Of a stretch of 64,000 nt of DNA, positions 26,878-35,815 are shown one piece after another. Location of the stretch: NCBI RefSeq assembly GCF_003086775.1, contig NZ_CP026001.1, forward strand, positions 1,080,407 to 1,144,406. Reading direction: 5' to 3'. How positions within the stretch are numbered: position 1 is the first letter of the stretch; each line of letters opens with the position of its first letter. The notes below the pieces were generated by a model that was not told the origin of the DNA, did no database searches, and saw only the letters and a list, made by a program, of their open reading frames with translations. Made by a program: the position numbers and the translations under genes. The DNA comes from Stenotrophomonas sp. ZAC14D1_NAIMI4_1. Its GTDB lineage: Bacteria; Pseudomonadota; Gammaproteobacteria; Xanthomonadales; Xanthomonadaceae.

Positions 26878-28215
26878 ATGGAAGTACGACTCACGCGCGA
26901 GCAGGTACTCGCGCTCGCGCCGGATGCGGCGTCGGCCAAGGCCGGCGGCGGCCTGGCCATCGATGGCAAATGGGGCCTGCTGGGTGCCGATGACGAGGCG
27001 CTGTGGGGCGAATGCCAGGGCAGTGGTTCCAAGCCCTACCAGACCCAGGTGGACCTGGCGGCGCTGGTCAGCCGGTGTTCCTGCCCCAGCCGCAAATTTC
27101 CCTGCAAGCACGGGCTGGCCCTGCTGCTGTTGTATGCCGCCGGCAACCCGCGCTGCGTGCCACAGGCGCGACCGGCGTGGGTGGACGAATGGCTGAACGG
27201 GCGCCGCGACCGCGCCGCGCGCAAGGAGGCTGCCGTGGAGGCGGCCGCCGTTGCGCCGCCCCCGGATCCGCAGGCGCAGGCCGCGGCCACCGCCAAGCGC
27301 GAGCAGGTGCGCTGGGGCCGCATCGAAGCCGGTGCAGCCGAGCTGCAGCGCTGGATTGCCGATCAGTTCCGCCAAGGCCTGGCCAACCTGCCCGCCGATT
27401 TCCACGCGCAGGGCCAGACCATGGTCGCGCGCATGGTCGATGCGCAGGCGCCGGGGCTGGCCAGCCAGCTGGAGGTTGCGCTGGGCGAGGGCACACCGGG
27501 CCTGGCCGGCCTGGGTGAACTGGGCGCGCGGCTGGGGCTGCTGCAGCTGCTGACCCAGGCCGTGGCCCGCCGTGCGCAGTACGAGCCGGCGCGACTGGCC
27601 GACCTGCGCGCAGCGCTGGGCTGGCCGGTGGACCGCGAGGCGGTGCAGCGCGATGGCGAGGCGGTACACGACCGCTGGCACGTGCAGGGGCAATGGCTGC
27701 TGGAACAGCCGGGCAACCTGGTCGAGCGCCGCGTCTGGCTGCATGGGCTGGACAGCGGGCGCAGTGCGCTGGTGCAGGATTTCAGCCACGGCGGTCGCGG
27801 CTGGCAGGAACAATGGCGCACCGGCAGCGTGCATGCGGCGCGGCTGCATTTCCATGCCGGCAGTGTGCCGCTGCGCGCGGTGGTGACCGAATTCGAAGCG
27901 CCCCGCGCTGAAACCACCACGCCCCGCACCGATACCTTCGACGCGGCCTCGCAGGCGTACGCGCGCAACCCCTGGTTGCCGCAGGTGCCGATGCGCCTGC
28001 AGGACGTCCACATCGCCCATGACGGCACGCACTGCTGGCTGCAGCATGCCGAAGGCGCGCTGCCGCTGCAGCTGCCGGGCCTGCAGGCGTGGGCGTTGAT
28101 GGCGTTTGCCGGTGGCCATCCGGTGTGCGTGATGGGTGAGTGGGACGGCCAGGTGCTGTTGCCACTGTCGGCATGGAATGCGCGCGACGAGCGCTGGGAA
28201 AGGAGTGCCGCATGA
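26878..28215 (+). CDS. SWIM zinc finger protein, first gene of SWIM-DUF5691-MoxR-DUF5682-VWA operon
   Basis: The 445-residue protein has a SWIM zinc finger, CxCx6CxH, with Cys67, Cys69, Cys76 and His78 (RCSCPSRKFPCKHGLALLL). SWIM fingers bind nucleic acid or protein. The rest has an Ala/Pro-rich linker (about 115-140) and a large domain I do not recognise. The ATG at 26878 is chosen just before the conserved start, though the ribosome site is weak and ATGs at 26848/26851 are possible. The stop overlaps the next gene by four bases (ATGA). Its place at the head of the operon suggests a sensor or substrate-recognition part. Confidence 0.85.
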   Translation: MEVRLTREQVLALAPDAASAKAGGGLAIDGKWGLLGADDEALWGECQGSGSKPYQTQVDLAALVSRCSCPSRKFPCKHGLALLLLYAAGNPRCVPQARPAWVDEWLNGRRDRAARKEAAVEAAAVAPPPDPQAQAAATAKREQVRWGRIEAGAAELQRWIADQFRQGLANLPADFHAQGQTMVARMVDAQAPGLASQLEVALGEGTPGLAGLGELGARLGLLQLLTQAVARRAQYEPARLADLRAALGWPVDREAVQRDGEAVHDRWHVQGQWLLEQPGNLVERRVWLHGLDSGRSALVQDFSHGGRGWQEQWRTGSVHAARLHFHAGSVPLRAVVTEFEAPRAETTTPRTDTFDAASQAYARNPWLPQVPMRLQDVHIAHDGTHCWLQHAEGALPLQLPGLQAWALMAFAGGHPVCVMGEWDGQVLLPLSAWNARDERWERSAA

Positions 28216-29738
28216 ACCAGGCCTGGTTGAAGCCGGCGTTGCTGGGCATTGACCGCCCGCAGGTGATTGCCGTGGGTGGCGCGCTGGATGCGCTGCTGCA
28301 GGCGGTGGCCGATGCGGACGAACCGGCATTGGCGTACAGCCGCCAGGTGGGCGTGCTGGCCGCCTGCGAGCGCGCCGCCGTGCGCACGGCCGCAGCGGTG
28401 AGAGTGCCACCGCCGGTGGCGGATGACCCGCTGCAGCTGGCGGCCGACCACCCGTGGGTCGCGTTGCTGGCCACGGTGTTCCAGCCGGGCCAGTTCTCGC
28501 CCTGGGGCAAGCGGCTGCGGCTGCAGGCCTGCGCGCAGCTGGCCGCACACGGCCGGCACCTGCCGGTGGCGGTGCTGCCGCAGGCGCTGGAGGCAGGTGC
28601 GCGCCTGGCCGTGCTGCGCGATGCGCTGCGTGCGGTGCTGGGGGTGCGCGGTTACTGGCTGGCGGCCTGCAATCCGGAGTGGCGCTATGCATCTGCACCG
28701 CTGGAGGCACAGGCCAGCGTGGAGGAGGTGGAGCAGGTCTGGAACGAGGGCAGCAGCGAGGCACGCCTGGCTGTGTTCCAGCAGCAGCGCCTGGAAGATG
28801 CTGCCGCGGCGCGTACGCGGTTGCAGGACAGCCTGAAGGAACTGCCCGCACGCGAGCGTGCCGCGTTCGTGGCCGCGCTGCAGCCGGGCCTGGGCGCGGA
28901 CGATGCGCCGCTGCTGCAGGCCTTATTGAAGGACCGCAGCCGCGAGGTGCGCGCGCTGGCCGGGCCGATGCTGGCGCGCCTGCCGGGCTCGGCGCACGCC
29001 GCTTATCTGCAGGCACAGATGGCGGCGCTGCTGCAGCAGTCGCGCAGCCGCCTGCTGCGTCGCTTGGCGTGGACGCTGGAAGCGCCGACCACGCTCGACC
29101 CGGGCTGGGCCGACGCGGCGATCGACGGCAAGCGGCCCAACGGCGAAGTGCTGGGCGAGCGGGCCTGGTGGCTGTACCAGCTGGCGCGCCAGCTGCCGCT
29201 GGCCTGGTGGTGCCGCACGCTGGAAAAGCCGGCCGCCGAGGTCGTGGCCTGGGCGCGCGAGGGCGACTGGTATCAGGCGTTGCTGCGCGCGTGGCTGGAG
29301 CGCGTTGATGCCAGCGAACCGGAGTGGGTGGAAGCGCTGGTCGCGCTGAAGGAAACCCATGCGCGCAAGAGCGAACTGCTGGCGTTGCTGCCTGCGGCGC
29401 AGCGCGAGCGGTACTGGCCGGCCAAGCTGCAGGACCTGATCGCACAGGGCCTGCTCGATGATGTGCTGGACAGCACCGGCGCGGCTCAGTCGTTGAGCGC
29501 GGCCTATTCGCAGGCGCTGGCCCCCAGCGTGGGCGCACTGTTCGGTGATGAACGCCTGCGCTACGACTACCTGCTGCGCGACCGCCTGCTGGAACTGCTG
29601 GCGGTGCTGCATCCATCCACGCTGCCCGGCGTGCAGATTGCCGAGCCGCCGGCCACGGCCACCGACGCGATGCTGCACTGCGCGCAACAGGCGCGTGCGC
29701 TGCTGGCCCTGCGCCAGGCCCTGTATTCCCCCTTCTGA
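28212..29738 (+). CDS. DUF5691 family protein
   Basis: The 508-residue product is helical and rich in Leu, Ala and Arg, with no signal peptide or membrane helix. Segments such as LLQALLKDRSREVRALAGPMLARLPG look like HEAT-type helical repeats, common in DUF5691-like proteins that sit beside SWIM and MoxR genes. The enzyme or scaffold role is unknown. It starts by an ATGA overlap with the SWIM gene and has an AGGAG site (28201-28205). The most likely role is a scaffold for the MoxR/VWA machine, which is inference. Confidence 0.75.
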   Translation: MNQAWLKPALLGIDRPQVIAVGGALDALLQAVADADEPALAYSRQVGVLAACERAAVRTAAAVRVPPPVADDPLQLAADHPWVALLATVFQPGQFSPWGKRLRLQACAQLAAHGRHLPVAVLPQALEAGARLAVLRDALRAVLGVRGYWLAACNPEWRYASAPLEAQASVEEVEQVWNEGSSEARLAVFQQQRLEDAAAARTRLQDSLKELPARERAAFVAALQPGLGADDAPLLQALLKDRSREVRALAGPMLARLPGSAHAAYLQAQMAALLQQSRSRLLRRLAWTLEAPTTLDPGWADAAIDGKRPNGEVLGERAWWLYQLARQLPLAWWCRTLEKPAAEVVAWAREGDWYQALLRAWLERVDASEPEWVEALVALKETHARKSELLALLPAAQRERYWPAKLQDLIAQGLLDDVLDSTGAAQSLSAAYSQALAPSVGALFGDERLRYDYLLRDRLLELLAVLHPSTLPGVQIAEPPATATDAMLHCAQQARALLALRQALYSPF

Positions 29739-29764
29739 TCGAACCCCTTACACACGGAGCCACC

Positions 29765-30847
29765 ATGACCACTGCCGTCCTGCGCCAGCACGCCGAACAC
29801 CAATACGCCGAGGAACTGGAGGAACTGCGCCGCCAGGACAACCGCCAGCGCCCGGCCAACTGGACGATGTCGCCGTGGGCGGTCGTCACCTATCTGGTGG
29901 GTGGCACGCTGGACAACGACTTCGTGGTCAGCCCCAAGTACATCGGTGACCGCCGCCTGATGGAAATCGCCGTGGCCACCATCGCCACCGACCGCGCGCT
30001 GCTGCTGTTCGGCGTGCCGGGCACGGCCAAATCCTGGGTTTCCGAGCACATGACCGCGGCCATCAGCGGTGATTCGACCCTGCTGGTGCAGGGCACCGCC
30101 GGCACCAGCGAAGAGCAGATCCGCTACGGCTGGAACTATGCGCAGCTGCTGGCCAACGGCCCCAGCGAAAACGCCCTGGTGCCCAGCCCGATGATGAACG
30201 CGATGCGCCTGGGCAAGATCGCCCGCATCGAGGAACTCACCCGCATTCCTGCCGACGTGCAGGATGCGCTGATCACCGTGCTTTCGGAAAAGACCCTGCC
30301 GGTGCCCGAGCTGGGCAGCGAAGTGCAGGCCGTGCGCGGTTTCAGCGTGATCGCCACGGCCAACAACCGCGACAAGGGCGTCAACGAGCTGTCGAGCGCA
30401 CTCAAGCGCCGCTTCAACACGGTCATCCTGCCGGTGCCGTCCAGCGAAGAAGACGAAGTGGCCATCGTGCTCAAGCGCGTGGGCGAACTGGGTACGGCGC
30501 TGGACCTGCCGGCCGAGCCGCCGGCGCTGCAGGAAGTGGCGCGCGTGGTGCGCATCTTCCGCGAGCTGCGCAACGGCGTCACCGAGGATGGCAAGTCGAA
30601 GCTGAAGAGCCCGACCGCTACGCTGTCCACCGCCGAGGCCATCTCGGTCATCAACAACGGCATGGCGCTGGCCGGCCACTTCGGCGATGGCGTGCTGCGC
30701 CCGGCGGACATGGCCGCCGGCATGATCGGCGCCATCGTCAAGGACCCGGTGCAGGACGCGCTGGTGTGGAAGGAATACCTGGAGACGGTGGTGAAGGAAC
30801 GCAGTGAGTGGAAGGATCTGTACCGCGCCTTCCGCGAACACGCCTGA
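29765..30847 (+). CDS. MoxR-type AAA+ ATPase of the SWIM/VWA operon
   Basis: The 360-residue AAA+ protein has Walker A GVPGTAKS (83-90), sensor 1 VIATANNRD and an arginine-finger-like SSALKRRFN. The Walker B is unusual: KIARIEELTRIP near residues 151-162 carries Glu-Glu (156-157) in place of the usual Asp-Glu, with an Arg inside the hydrophobic strand. The N-terminal ~65 residues form a distinct extension. It lies 26 bases after DUF5691 and 14 before DUF5682. As in RavA-ViaA and other MoxR-VWA pairs it should remodel or activate a client through the VWA protein. Confidence 0.88.
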   Translation: MTTAVLRQHAEHQYAEELEELRRQDNRQRPANWTMSPWAVVTYLVGGTLDNDFVVSPKYIGDRRLMEIAVATIATDRALLLFGVPGTAKSWVSEHMTAAISGDSTLLVQGTAGTSEEQIRYGWNYAQLLANGPSENALVPSPMMNAMRLGKIARIEELTRIPADVQDALITVLSEKTLPVPELGSEVQAVRGFSVIATANNRDKGVNELSSALKRRFNTVILPVPSSEEDEVAIVLKRVGELGTALDLPAEPPALQEVARVVRIFRELRNGVTEDGKSKLKSPTATLSTAEAISVINNGMALAGHFGDGVLRPADMAAGMIGAIVKDPVQDALVWKEYLETVVKERSEWKDLYRAFREHA

Positions 30848-30861
30848 GCAGGCCCGCGCCG

Positions 30862-33156
30862 ATGAGTGAAGGGATTTCCCTGTTCGGCATCCGCCACCAC
30901 GGCCCGGGCTGCGCGCGCAGCCTGCTGGCCGCGCTGGATGCGTTGCAGCCGGACTGCGTGCTGATCGAGGGCCCGGCCGGTACCGAGGACCTGTTGCCGC
31001 ACGTGCTGGATGCGGCCATGCAGCCCCCGGTGGCCCTGCTGTCCTACAGCGTGGACGACCCGCAGCTGGCGGTGTTCCATCCGTATGCGCTGTACTCGCC
31101 GGAATGGCAAGCCCTGCAATGGGCCGCGCGCAATGCGGTCGAGGTGCGCTTCATGGACGTGCCACCGGCGTTGTCGCTGGAGTGGCTGGAGCAGACGCGG
31201 CAGGCGCCGCCGCAGGACGAGGATGCCGAGGATGCCGAGGCAGACGATGCTGCTGAGGCCGCCGCCGAGGAGGCCGCCGAGGAGCGACCGGCCGATCCGC
31301 TGGACTGGCTGGCACGGGTCGCCGGCCACGCCGATGGCGAAGCGTGGTGGAACCACATGGTGGAGGAACGCGGCGACGGCCAGGGGCTGTTCGAGGCGAT
31401 TGCCGAAGCGATGACCGCGCTGCGCGAACACACCCCGGATTATCCCGGCCGCCGCGGCGAGCAGGAAGCGATGCGCGAGGCGCACATGCGCGCGGCACTG
31501 CGCGCGGCAAGCAAAAGTTTCAGCCGCGTGGCCGTGGTCTGTGGCGCGTGGCACGTGCCGGCACTGCAGCCGGCGGCGCTGCGTGCCAACAGTGCGGCCG
31601 CCGACAACCGCCTGCTGAAGGGCCAGAGCCGGCGCAAAACGCAGAGCACGTGGGTGCCGTGGACCTACCGCCACCTGAGCGCAGGCAGCGGCTACGGCGC
31701 CGGTGTCGATGCACCGGGCTGGTACGACCACCTGTGGCGCAATGCCGGGGTGCATGGCCAGCGCGCGGTGGGCTGGTATGCGCGGGTAGGCCGCCTGCTG
31801 CGCGAACACGGCCTGGACTGCTCGTCCGCGCACCTGATCGAAGCGACACGCCTGGCCGATACCCTGGCGGCCCTGCGCGGGCGCCCGGCGCCTGGCCTTG
31901 AGGAGATCGACGAGGCCAGCCGCAGCATCATCTGCAATGGCGACGACGCGCCGATGCAGTTGATCCGCGAGCAGCTGCTGATCGGCAATGCGCTGGGCCA
32001 GGTGCCTGACGGCGTGCCGGTAGTGCCGCTGCAGCGTGACCTGGAAGCGCAGCAGAAGCGCCTGCGGCTGAAGCCCGAGGCACTGGAGAAGACCCTCGAC
32101 CTGGACCTGCGCAAGGACAACGATCTGGCCCGCAGCCATCTGCTGCACCGCCTGCGCCTGCTGGGCATTGAATGGGGCCGGTTGGCGCGTACCGGCCACG
32201 CTGCACGCGGCACCTTCCACGAGCTCTGGCAGCTGGCCTGGCAGCCGCATTTCCTGGTGGCGCTGGTGGAAGCCAGCCGCCATGGCCAGACGCTGGTGGA
32301 TGCGGCGTCGAACCTGGCGGTCAGCCAGGCACGCGCAGCGGCTGACCTGCCGGCGTTGTCCGAACTGGTCGACCAGGTGCTGCTGGCCGATCTGCCGCAG
32401 GCCGTGCAGGCCATTGCGGCCGAACTGGAGGCGCGCGCGGCCACCGATGCCGATCCGCTGGCCCTGCTTGGCGCGCTGCCGCCGCTGGCCAACATCCATC
32501 GCTATGGCAACGTGCGGCAGACCGAGGGCGTGCAGGTCGCGCACCTGTTTGACAGCATGCTGGAACGCGCGGTGATCGGCCTGTCGCTGGCGCTGACCGG
32601 CCTGGACGAAGCACGCGCGGAAGCGGCGCGCGAGGTGGTGCTGGCTGCCGAGCGGGCGATCAGCCTGCGCGACGATGCCGACGGCCGCGATGCGTGGCGG
32701 CAGGCGCTGCGCCGCGTCGCGCTGTCGCAGGCCAGCACGGCACTGCTGCGTGGTGTCAGCCTGCGCCTGCTGTTCGATACCGGCGCGCTGGACGCCGGCA
32801 CCGTGCATACCCAGTTGCAGCAGCAGCTCTCGCCGGGTGCCGAGCCGCTGCAGGCCGCGCAGTGGCTGGATGGCTTCCTCAACCGCAACGCCACCGTGCT
32901 GCTGCATGACGATGCGGTGTGGCGGATGATCGATGACTGGGTGGTGAGCCTGGATGAAACCCAGCTGGTGCGCGTGCTGCCGCTGGTGCGGCGCACCTTT
33001 GCCGCGTTCGAGGCGGCTGACCGCCGCGACCTGGGCACCCGGGTCGCGCGGGCCACTGTGACGAAGGCGGTGGCCAGCGAGGCCCCGGACTGGAACCTGG
33101 CACGCGCCGAGCGCGCGCTGCCGATGCTGCGCGAACTGTTGGGGATTGCCGGATGA
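30862..33156 (+). CDS. DUF5682 family protein
   Basis: The 764-residue protein starts with the family hallmark FGIRHHGPGCARS (residues 8-20), then VLIEGP, which looks like a possible hydrolase core with paired His. An acidic low-complexity stretch lies near residues 118-146 (Glu/Asp/Ala). VAVVCGAWHVPAL and WVPWTYRHLSAGSGYGAG are further conserved blocks, followed by a long helical C-terminal half. The motif layout recalls TraB/ChaN-type GxxH proteins, but I cannot confirm it. It overlaps the VWA gene by four bases. It is a good candidate for the effector enzyme of the operon. Confidence 0.78.
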   Translation: MSEGISLFGIRHHGPGCARSLLAALDALQPDCVLIEGPAGTEDLLPHVLDAAMQPPVALLSYSVDDPQLAVFHPYALYSPEWQALQWAARNAVEVRFMDVPPALSLEWLEQTRQAPPQDEDAEDAEADDAAEAAAEEAAEERPADPLDWLARVAGHADGEAWWNHMVEERGDGQGLFEAIAEAMTALREHTPDYPGRRGEQEAMREAHMRAALRAASKSFSRVAVVCGAWHVPALQPAALRANSAAADNRLLKGQSRRKTQSTWVPWTYRHLSAGSGYGAGVDAPGWYDHLWRNAGVHGQRAVGWYARVGRLLREHGLDCSSAHLIEATRLADTLAALRGRPAPGLEEIDEASRSIICNGDDAPMQLIREQLLIGNALGQVPDGVPVVPLQRDLEAQQKRLRLKPEALEKTLDLDLRKDNDLARSHLLHRLRLLGIEWGRLARTGHAARGTFHELWQLAWQPHFLVALVEASRHGQTLVDAASNLAVSQARAAADLPALSELVDQVLLADLPQAVQAIAAELEARAATDADPLALLGALPPLANIHRYGNVRQTEGVQVAHLFDSMLERAVIGLSLALTGLDEARAEAAREVVLAAERAISLRDDADGRDAWRQALRRVALSQASTALLRGVSLRLLFDTGALDAGTVHTQLQQQLSPGAEPLQAAQWLDGFLNRNATVLLHDDAVWRMIDDWVVSLDETQLVRVLPLVRRTFAAFEAADRRDLGTRVARATVTKAVASEAPDWNLARAERALPMLRELLGIAG

Positions 33157-34355
33157 GCACGCCAGACGACCTGTCCAATGACACAGCGGGCCAGCTGCCC
33201 ACCACGCGCGAACAGCGCTGGCGGCTGATCCTGGGCCAGCAGGCCGATGGCAGCTGCGGCGCACTGCCCAAGCCCTTGCAGGGCATCGACCAGGCGCTGT
33301 CCGCGCTGTACGAACCGGAGGGCCAGGGCGGCCTCAACCGGCGTGGCGGGCGCGGTGGATCGGCGCCGAACGTGGCGCGCTGGCTGGGCGACATCCGCCG
33401 CTACTTCCCTTCCTCGGTGGTGCAGGTGATGCAGCGCGATGCCCTGCAGCGGCTCAACCTGACCCAGATGCTGCTGGAGAAGGAAATGCTCGAACAGGTG
33501 CAGCCGGACGTGCACCTGGTGGCCAACCTGATCGGCCTGAGCCAGGTCATCCCGGCGGAGACCAAGGACACCGCGCGCATGGTCGTGCGCGCTGTGGTGG
33601 ACGACCTGCTGCGGCGGCTGGAAGAACCCATGCGTTCGGCGGTGACCGGTGCGCTGGACCGTGCCCGCCGCAACCGCCGGCCGCGCCTGGCCGAGATCGA
33701 TTGGCACCGCACCATCCGCAGCAACCTGCGGCACTGGCAGCCGGAACTGCGCACGGTGGTGCCACAGGAACTGGTGGGTTACGGGCGCAAGGCGCGCAAG
33801 CCGCAGCGCGAGGTGCTGCTGTGTATCGACCAGAGCGGCTCGATGGCGGCCTCGGTGGTGTATTCGAGCATCTTCGGTGCGGTGATGGCCTCGCTGCCGG
33901 CAGTGTCCACCCGGCTGGTGGTGTTCGACACCGAAGTGGTGGACATGAGCGAGCAGCTGGACGACCCGGTCGATCTGCTGTTTGGCGTGCAGCTCGGCGG
34001 CGGCACCGACATCCATCGCGCGGTGAGCTATTGCCAGGGGCTTATCCGCGAACCACATGGCGCGATCCTCGTGCTGATTTCCGATCTTTACGAAGGCGGA
34101 GTGGAGGACAAGCTGCTGGCGCGCGCGCACGAGCTGGTGGAGTCGGGCGTGCAGTTCATCGTGCTGCTGGCGCTGAGCGATGAAGGTACGCCGTCCTACG
34201 ACCAGCAGCTGGCAGGCAAGCTGGCCGCATTGGGCGTACCCTCGTTCGCCTGCACGCCCGATGCGTTCCCCGGCCTGATGGCCGCGGCCATCCGGCGCGA
34301 TGACATCAACCAGTGGGTCGGCGCCAATGGCCTGCTGGCGACCCGTGGCCGCTGA
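33153..34355 (+). CDS. VWA domain (CoxE-like) protein
   Basis: The 400-residue protein has a helical N-terminal half and a C-terminal von Willebrand A domain with a complete MIDAS: DQSGS (Asp226, Ser228, Ser230), Thr285 in GGGTDIHR and Asp311 in ISDLYEGG. It should bind Mg2+ or Mn2+ and dock to a client or to the MoxR ring. The N-terminal part has a basic loop (RRGGRGG). It starts by ATGA overlap with DUF5682 and is the last of the five tightly linked genes; qnr begins 37 bases later. Confidence 0.9.
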   Translation: MSTPDDLSNDTAGQLPTTREQRWRLILGQQADGSCGALPKPLQGIDQALSALYEPEGQGGLNRRGGRGGSAPNVARWLGDIRRYFPSSVVQVMQRDALQRLNLTQMLLEKEMLEQVQPDVHLVANLIGLSQVIPAETKDTARMVVRAVVDDLLRRLEEPMRSAVTGALDRARRNRRPRLAEIDWHRTIRSNLRHWQPELRTVVPQELVGYGRKARKPQREVLLCIDQSGSMAASVVYSSIFGAVMASLPAVSTRLVVFDTEVVDMSEQLDDPVDLLFGVQLGGGTDIHRAVSYCQGLIREPHGAILVLISDLYEGGVEDKLLARAHELVESGVQFIVLLALSDEGTPSYDQQLAGKLAALGVPSFACTPDAFPGLMAAAIRRDDINQWVGANGLLATRGR

Positions 34356-34392
34356 CGCGGCGCAATGACCGAACCCGATTGGATTCCACCGC

Positions 34393-35040
34393 ATGACCCC
34401 CGCTGTCCATCACCGCCTGCGCATTGCCGGCGACCAGTACACCGGCCAGAAAGTGGTCGACCAGCAGTTCCACGAATGTGATTTTTCCGGTGCGGATCTC
34501 ACTGCCACCGAATTCGTGAACTGCAGCTTCTACGATGCCGAAAGCCGCACCGGCTGCCGTTTCAATGGCGCCACGCTGAAGGAAGCCAGCTTCCGCGGCT
34601 GCGACATCAGCATGTGCCACTTCAACTTCATCAAGGCCCTGGGCCTGGAAATCAGCGAGTGCCGTGCGCAGGGCGCGGATTTCAGCAACGCCAGCTTCAT
34701 GAACCAGATCACCACGCGCACCTGGTTCTGCAGCGCCTTCATCAAGAAATCGAACCTGCGCTACGCCAACTTCTCGCGGGTGACGCTGGAGAAGTGCGAG
34801 CTGTGGGAGAACCGTTGGGATGGCGCCAACCTCAGCGGCGCCAGTTTCGCCGGCTCGGATCTGTCGGCCGGGCAGTTCGAGGGTGTCGACTGGAGCAGTG
34901 CCAACTTCACCGATTGCGACCTGACCGGTTCGGAACTGGGCGACCTGGACCTGCGCGTGGTCAACCTGCGCGGGGCGCGGCTGGATGTGCAGCAGGTGGC
35001 ATTGCTGATGCAGCGCATCGGCATCACCGTGGTGCCGTAA
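34393..35040 (+). CDS. qnr: Qnr-family pentapeptide repeat protein (SmQnr-like)
   Basis: The 215-residue protein is built of pentapeptide repeats of the A(D/N)Lxx type (for example CDFSGADLTATEFVNCSFYD), interrupted after the first coil group as in QnrB and SmQnr. QITTRTWFCSAFI, NLRYANFS and ELWENRW are Qnr hallmarks. Such right-handed beta-helix DNA mimics bind gyrase and topoisomerase IV and lower quinolone susceptibility; S. maltophilia carries chromosomal SmQnr of about 219 residues. No divergent regulator is next to it here. Its closeness to the VWA gene (37 bases) allows read-through from that operon. Confidence 0.87.
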   Translation: MTPAVHHRLRIAGDQYTGQKVVDQQFHECDFSGADLTATEFVNCSFYDAESRTGCRFNGATLKEASFRGCDISMCHFNFIKALGLEISECRAQGADFSNASFMNQITTRTWFCSAFIKKSNLRYANFSRVTLEKCELWENRWDGANLSGASFAGSDLSAGQFEGVDWSSANFTDCDLTGSELGDLDLRVVNLRGARLDVQQVALLMQRIGITVVP

Positions 35041-35062
35041 TGCCGTGGCGCGATGTGGCGCC

Positions 35063-35737
35063 TTACCCGGCGTACGCCACCCAGCCCTTGAAACTGAAGC
35101 CGGCATAGAACAGCTCCACGCCGTCGAAGCCGGCCTGTTGCAGCAACGCCACTTCCTGCTCGGGTGACTGCAGCGGCAGCCGCTCGATCATGACCTCGAT
35201 CGTGCGCTGGGCATCGGCGTGGTTCACCCCGGACGCCTCGGCGAAGGCCAGGTAGCGCTGCAGCCAGCGGCGCTTGCCTGCTTCATCGGCCGGTACGCTG
35301 TGGTGGGCCACCACCAGCGGCGCACCCGGACGCAGGCGCCGGTGCAGCTCGCGCAGCGTGTGCAGCCGCTGCGCGGCATCGAGGAAGTGCAGCGTCAGCA
35401 GGCAACTGGCGCCATCAAAACGCACGTCGGGTGCATCGTCGATATAGCCTTCCAGCAGCTCGACCTGCGCCATCAGCGGCCCCAGCGTCTGCTCGGCAAG
35501 CGCCAGCATCGGTGCGGCCGGGTCCACGCCCAGCAGCTGCCAGCCCGGATGGGCTTCAGCGAAGGTCTTCAGTTCCAGGCCGCCTCCGGCGCCCAGCACC
35601 AGCACGCGTCCCTCGCGGGGCACATGTTCGGCCAGCAGCAGCTGGCTCATCTGCTGCAGGGCGAGGAAGCCCGGCACCTGCCGCAACGGGCCCTCGGCGT
35701 AGCGGGCGACGGCCTGCGGATCATTGAAGGTCGACAT
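35063..35737 (-). CDS. Class I SAM-dependent methyltransferase
   Basis: The 224-residue protein has SAM motif I in VLVLGAGGGLELKTFAEAHP, an acidic residue ending the second strand (GVDPAAP), motif II ASCLLTLHFL and GAPLVVAHHS. The fold is Rossmann type and cytoplasmic. The substrate is not predictable; the Tyr/His-containing region VAHHSVPADE resembles small-molecule or tRNA uridine methyltransferase relatives. The ATG at 35737 (AGGA ten bases before) is preferred to the one at 35764. It is convergent with qnr, 22 bases apart. Confidence 0.85.
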   Translation of the reverse strand: MSTFNDPQAVARYAEGPLRQVPGFLALQQMSQLLLAEHVPREGRVLVLGAGGGLELKTFAEAHPGWQLLGVDPAAPMLALAEQTLGPLMAQVELLEGYIDDAPDVRFDGASCLLTLHFLDAAQRLHTLRELHRRLRPGAPLVVAHHSVPADEAGKRRWLQRYLAFAEASGVNHADAQRTIEVMIERLPLQSPEQEVALLQQAGFDGVELFYAGFSFKGWVAYAG

Positions 35738-35815
35738 GGGGCGTTCCTGCGGCAGGGGGGACAATCCACTGTAGCGTGCTCGTCAAGCCGACACGCCTGG
35801 AAAACGTCAAGCGTT

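Noticed and set aside
26833..29889. Minus-strand open frame of about 1000 codons
   Set aside because: Antisense of the SWIM and DUF5691 genes, low-complexity Pro/Arg/Ala sequence and no ribosome site.
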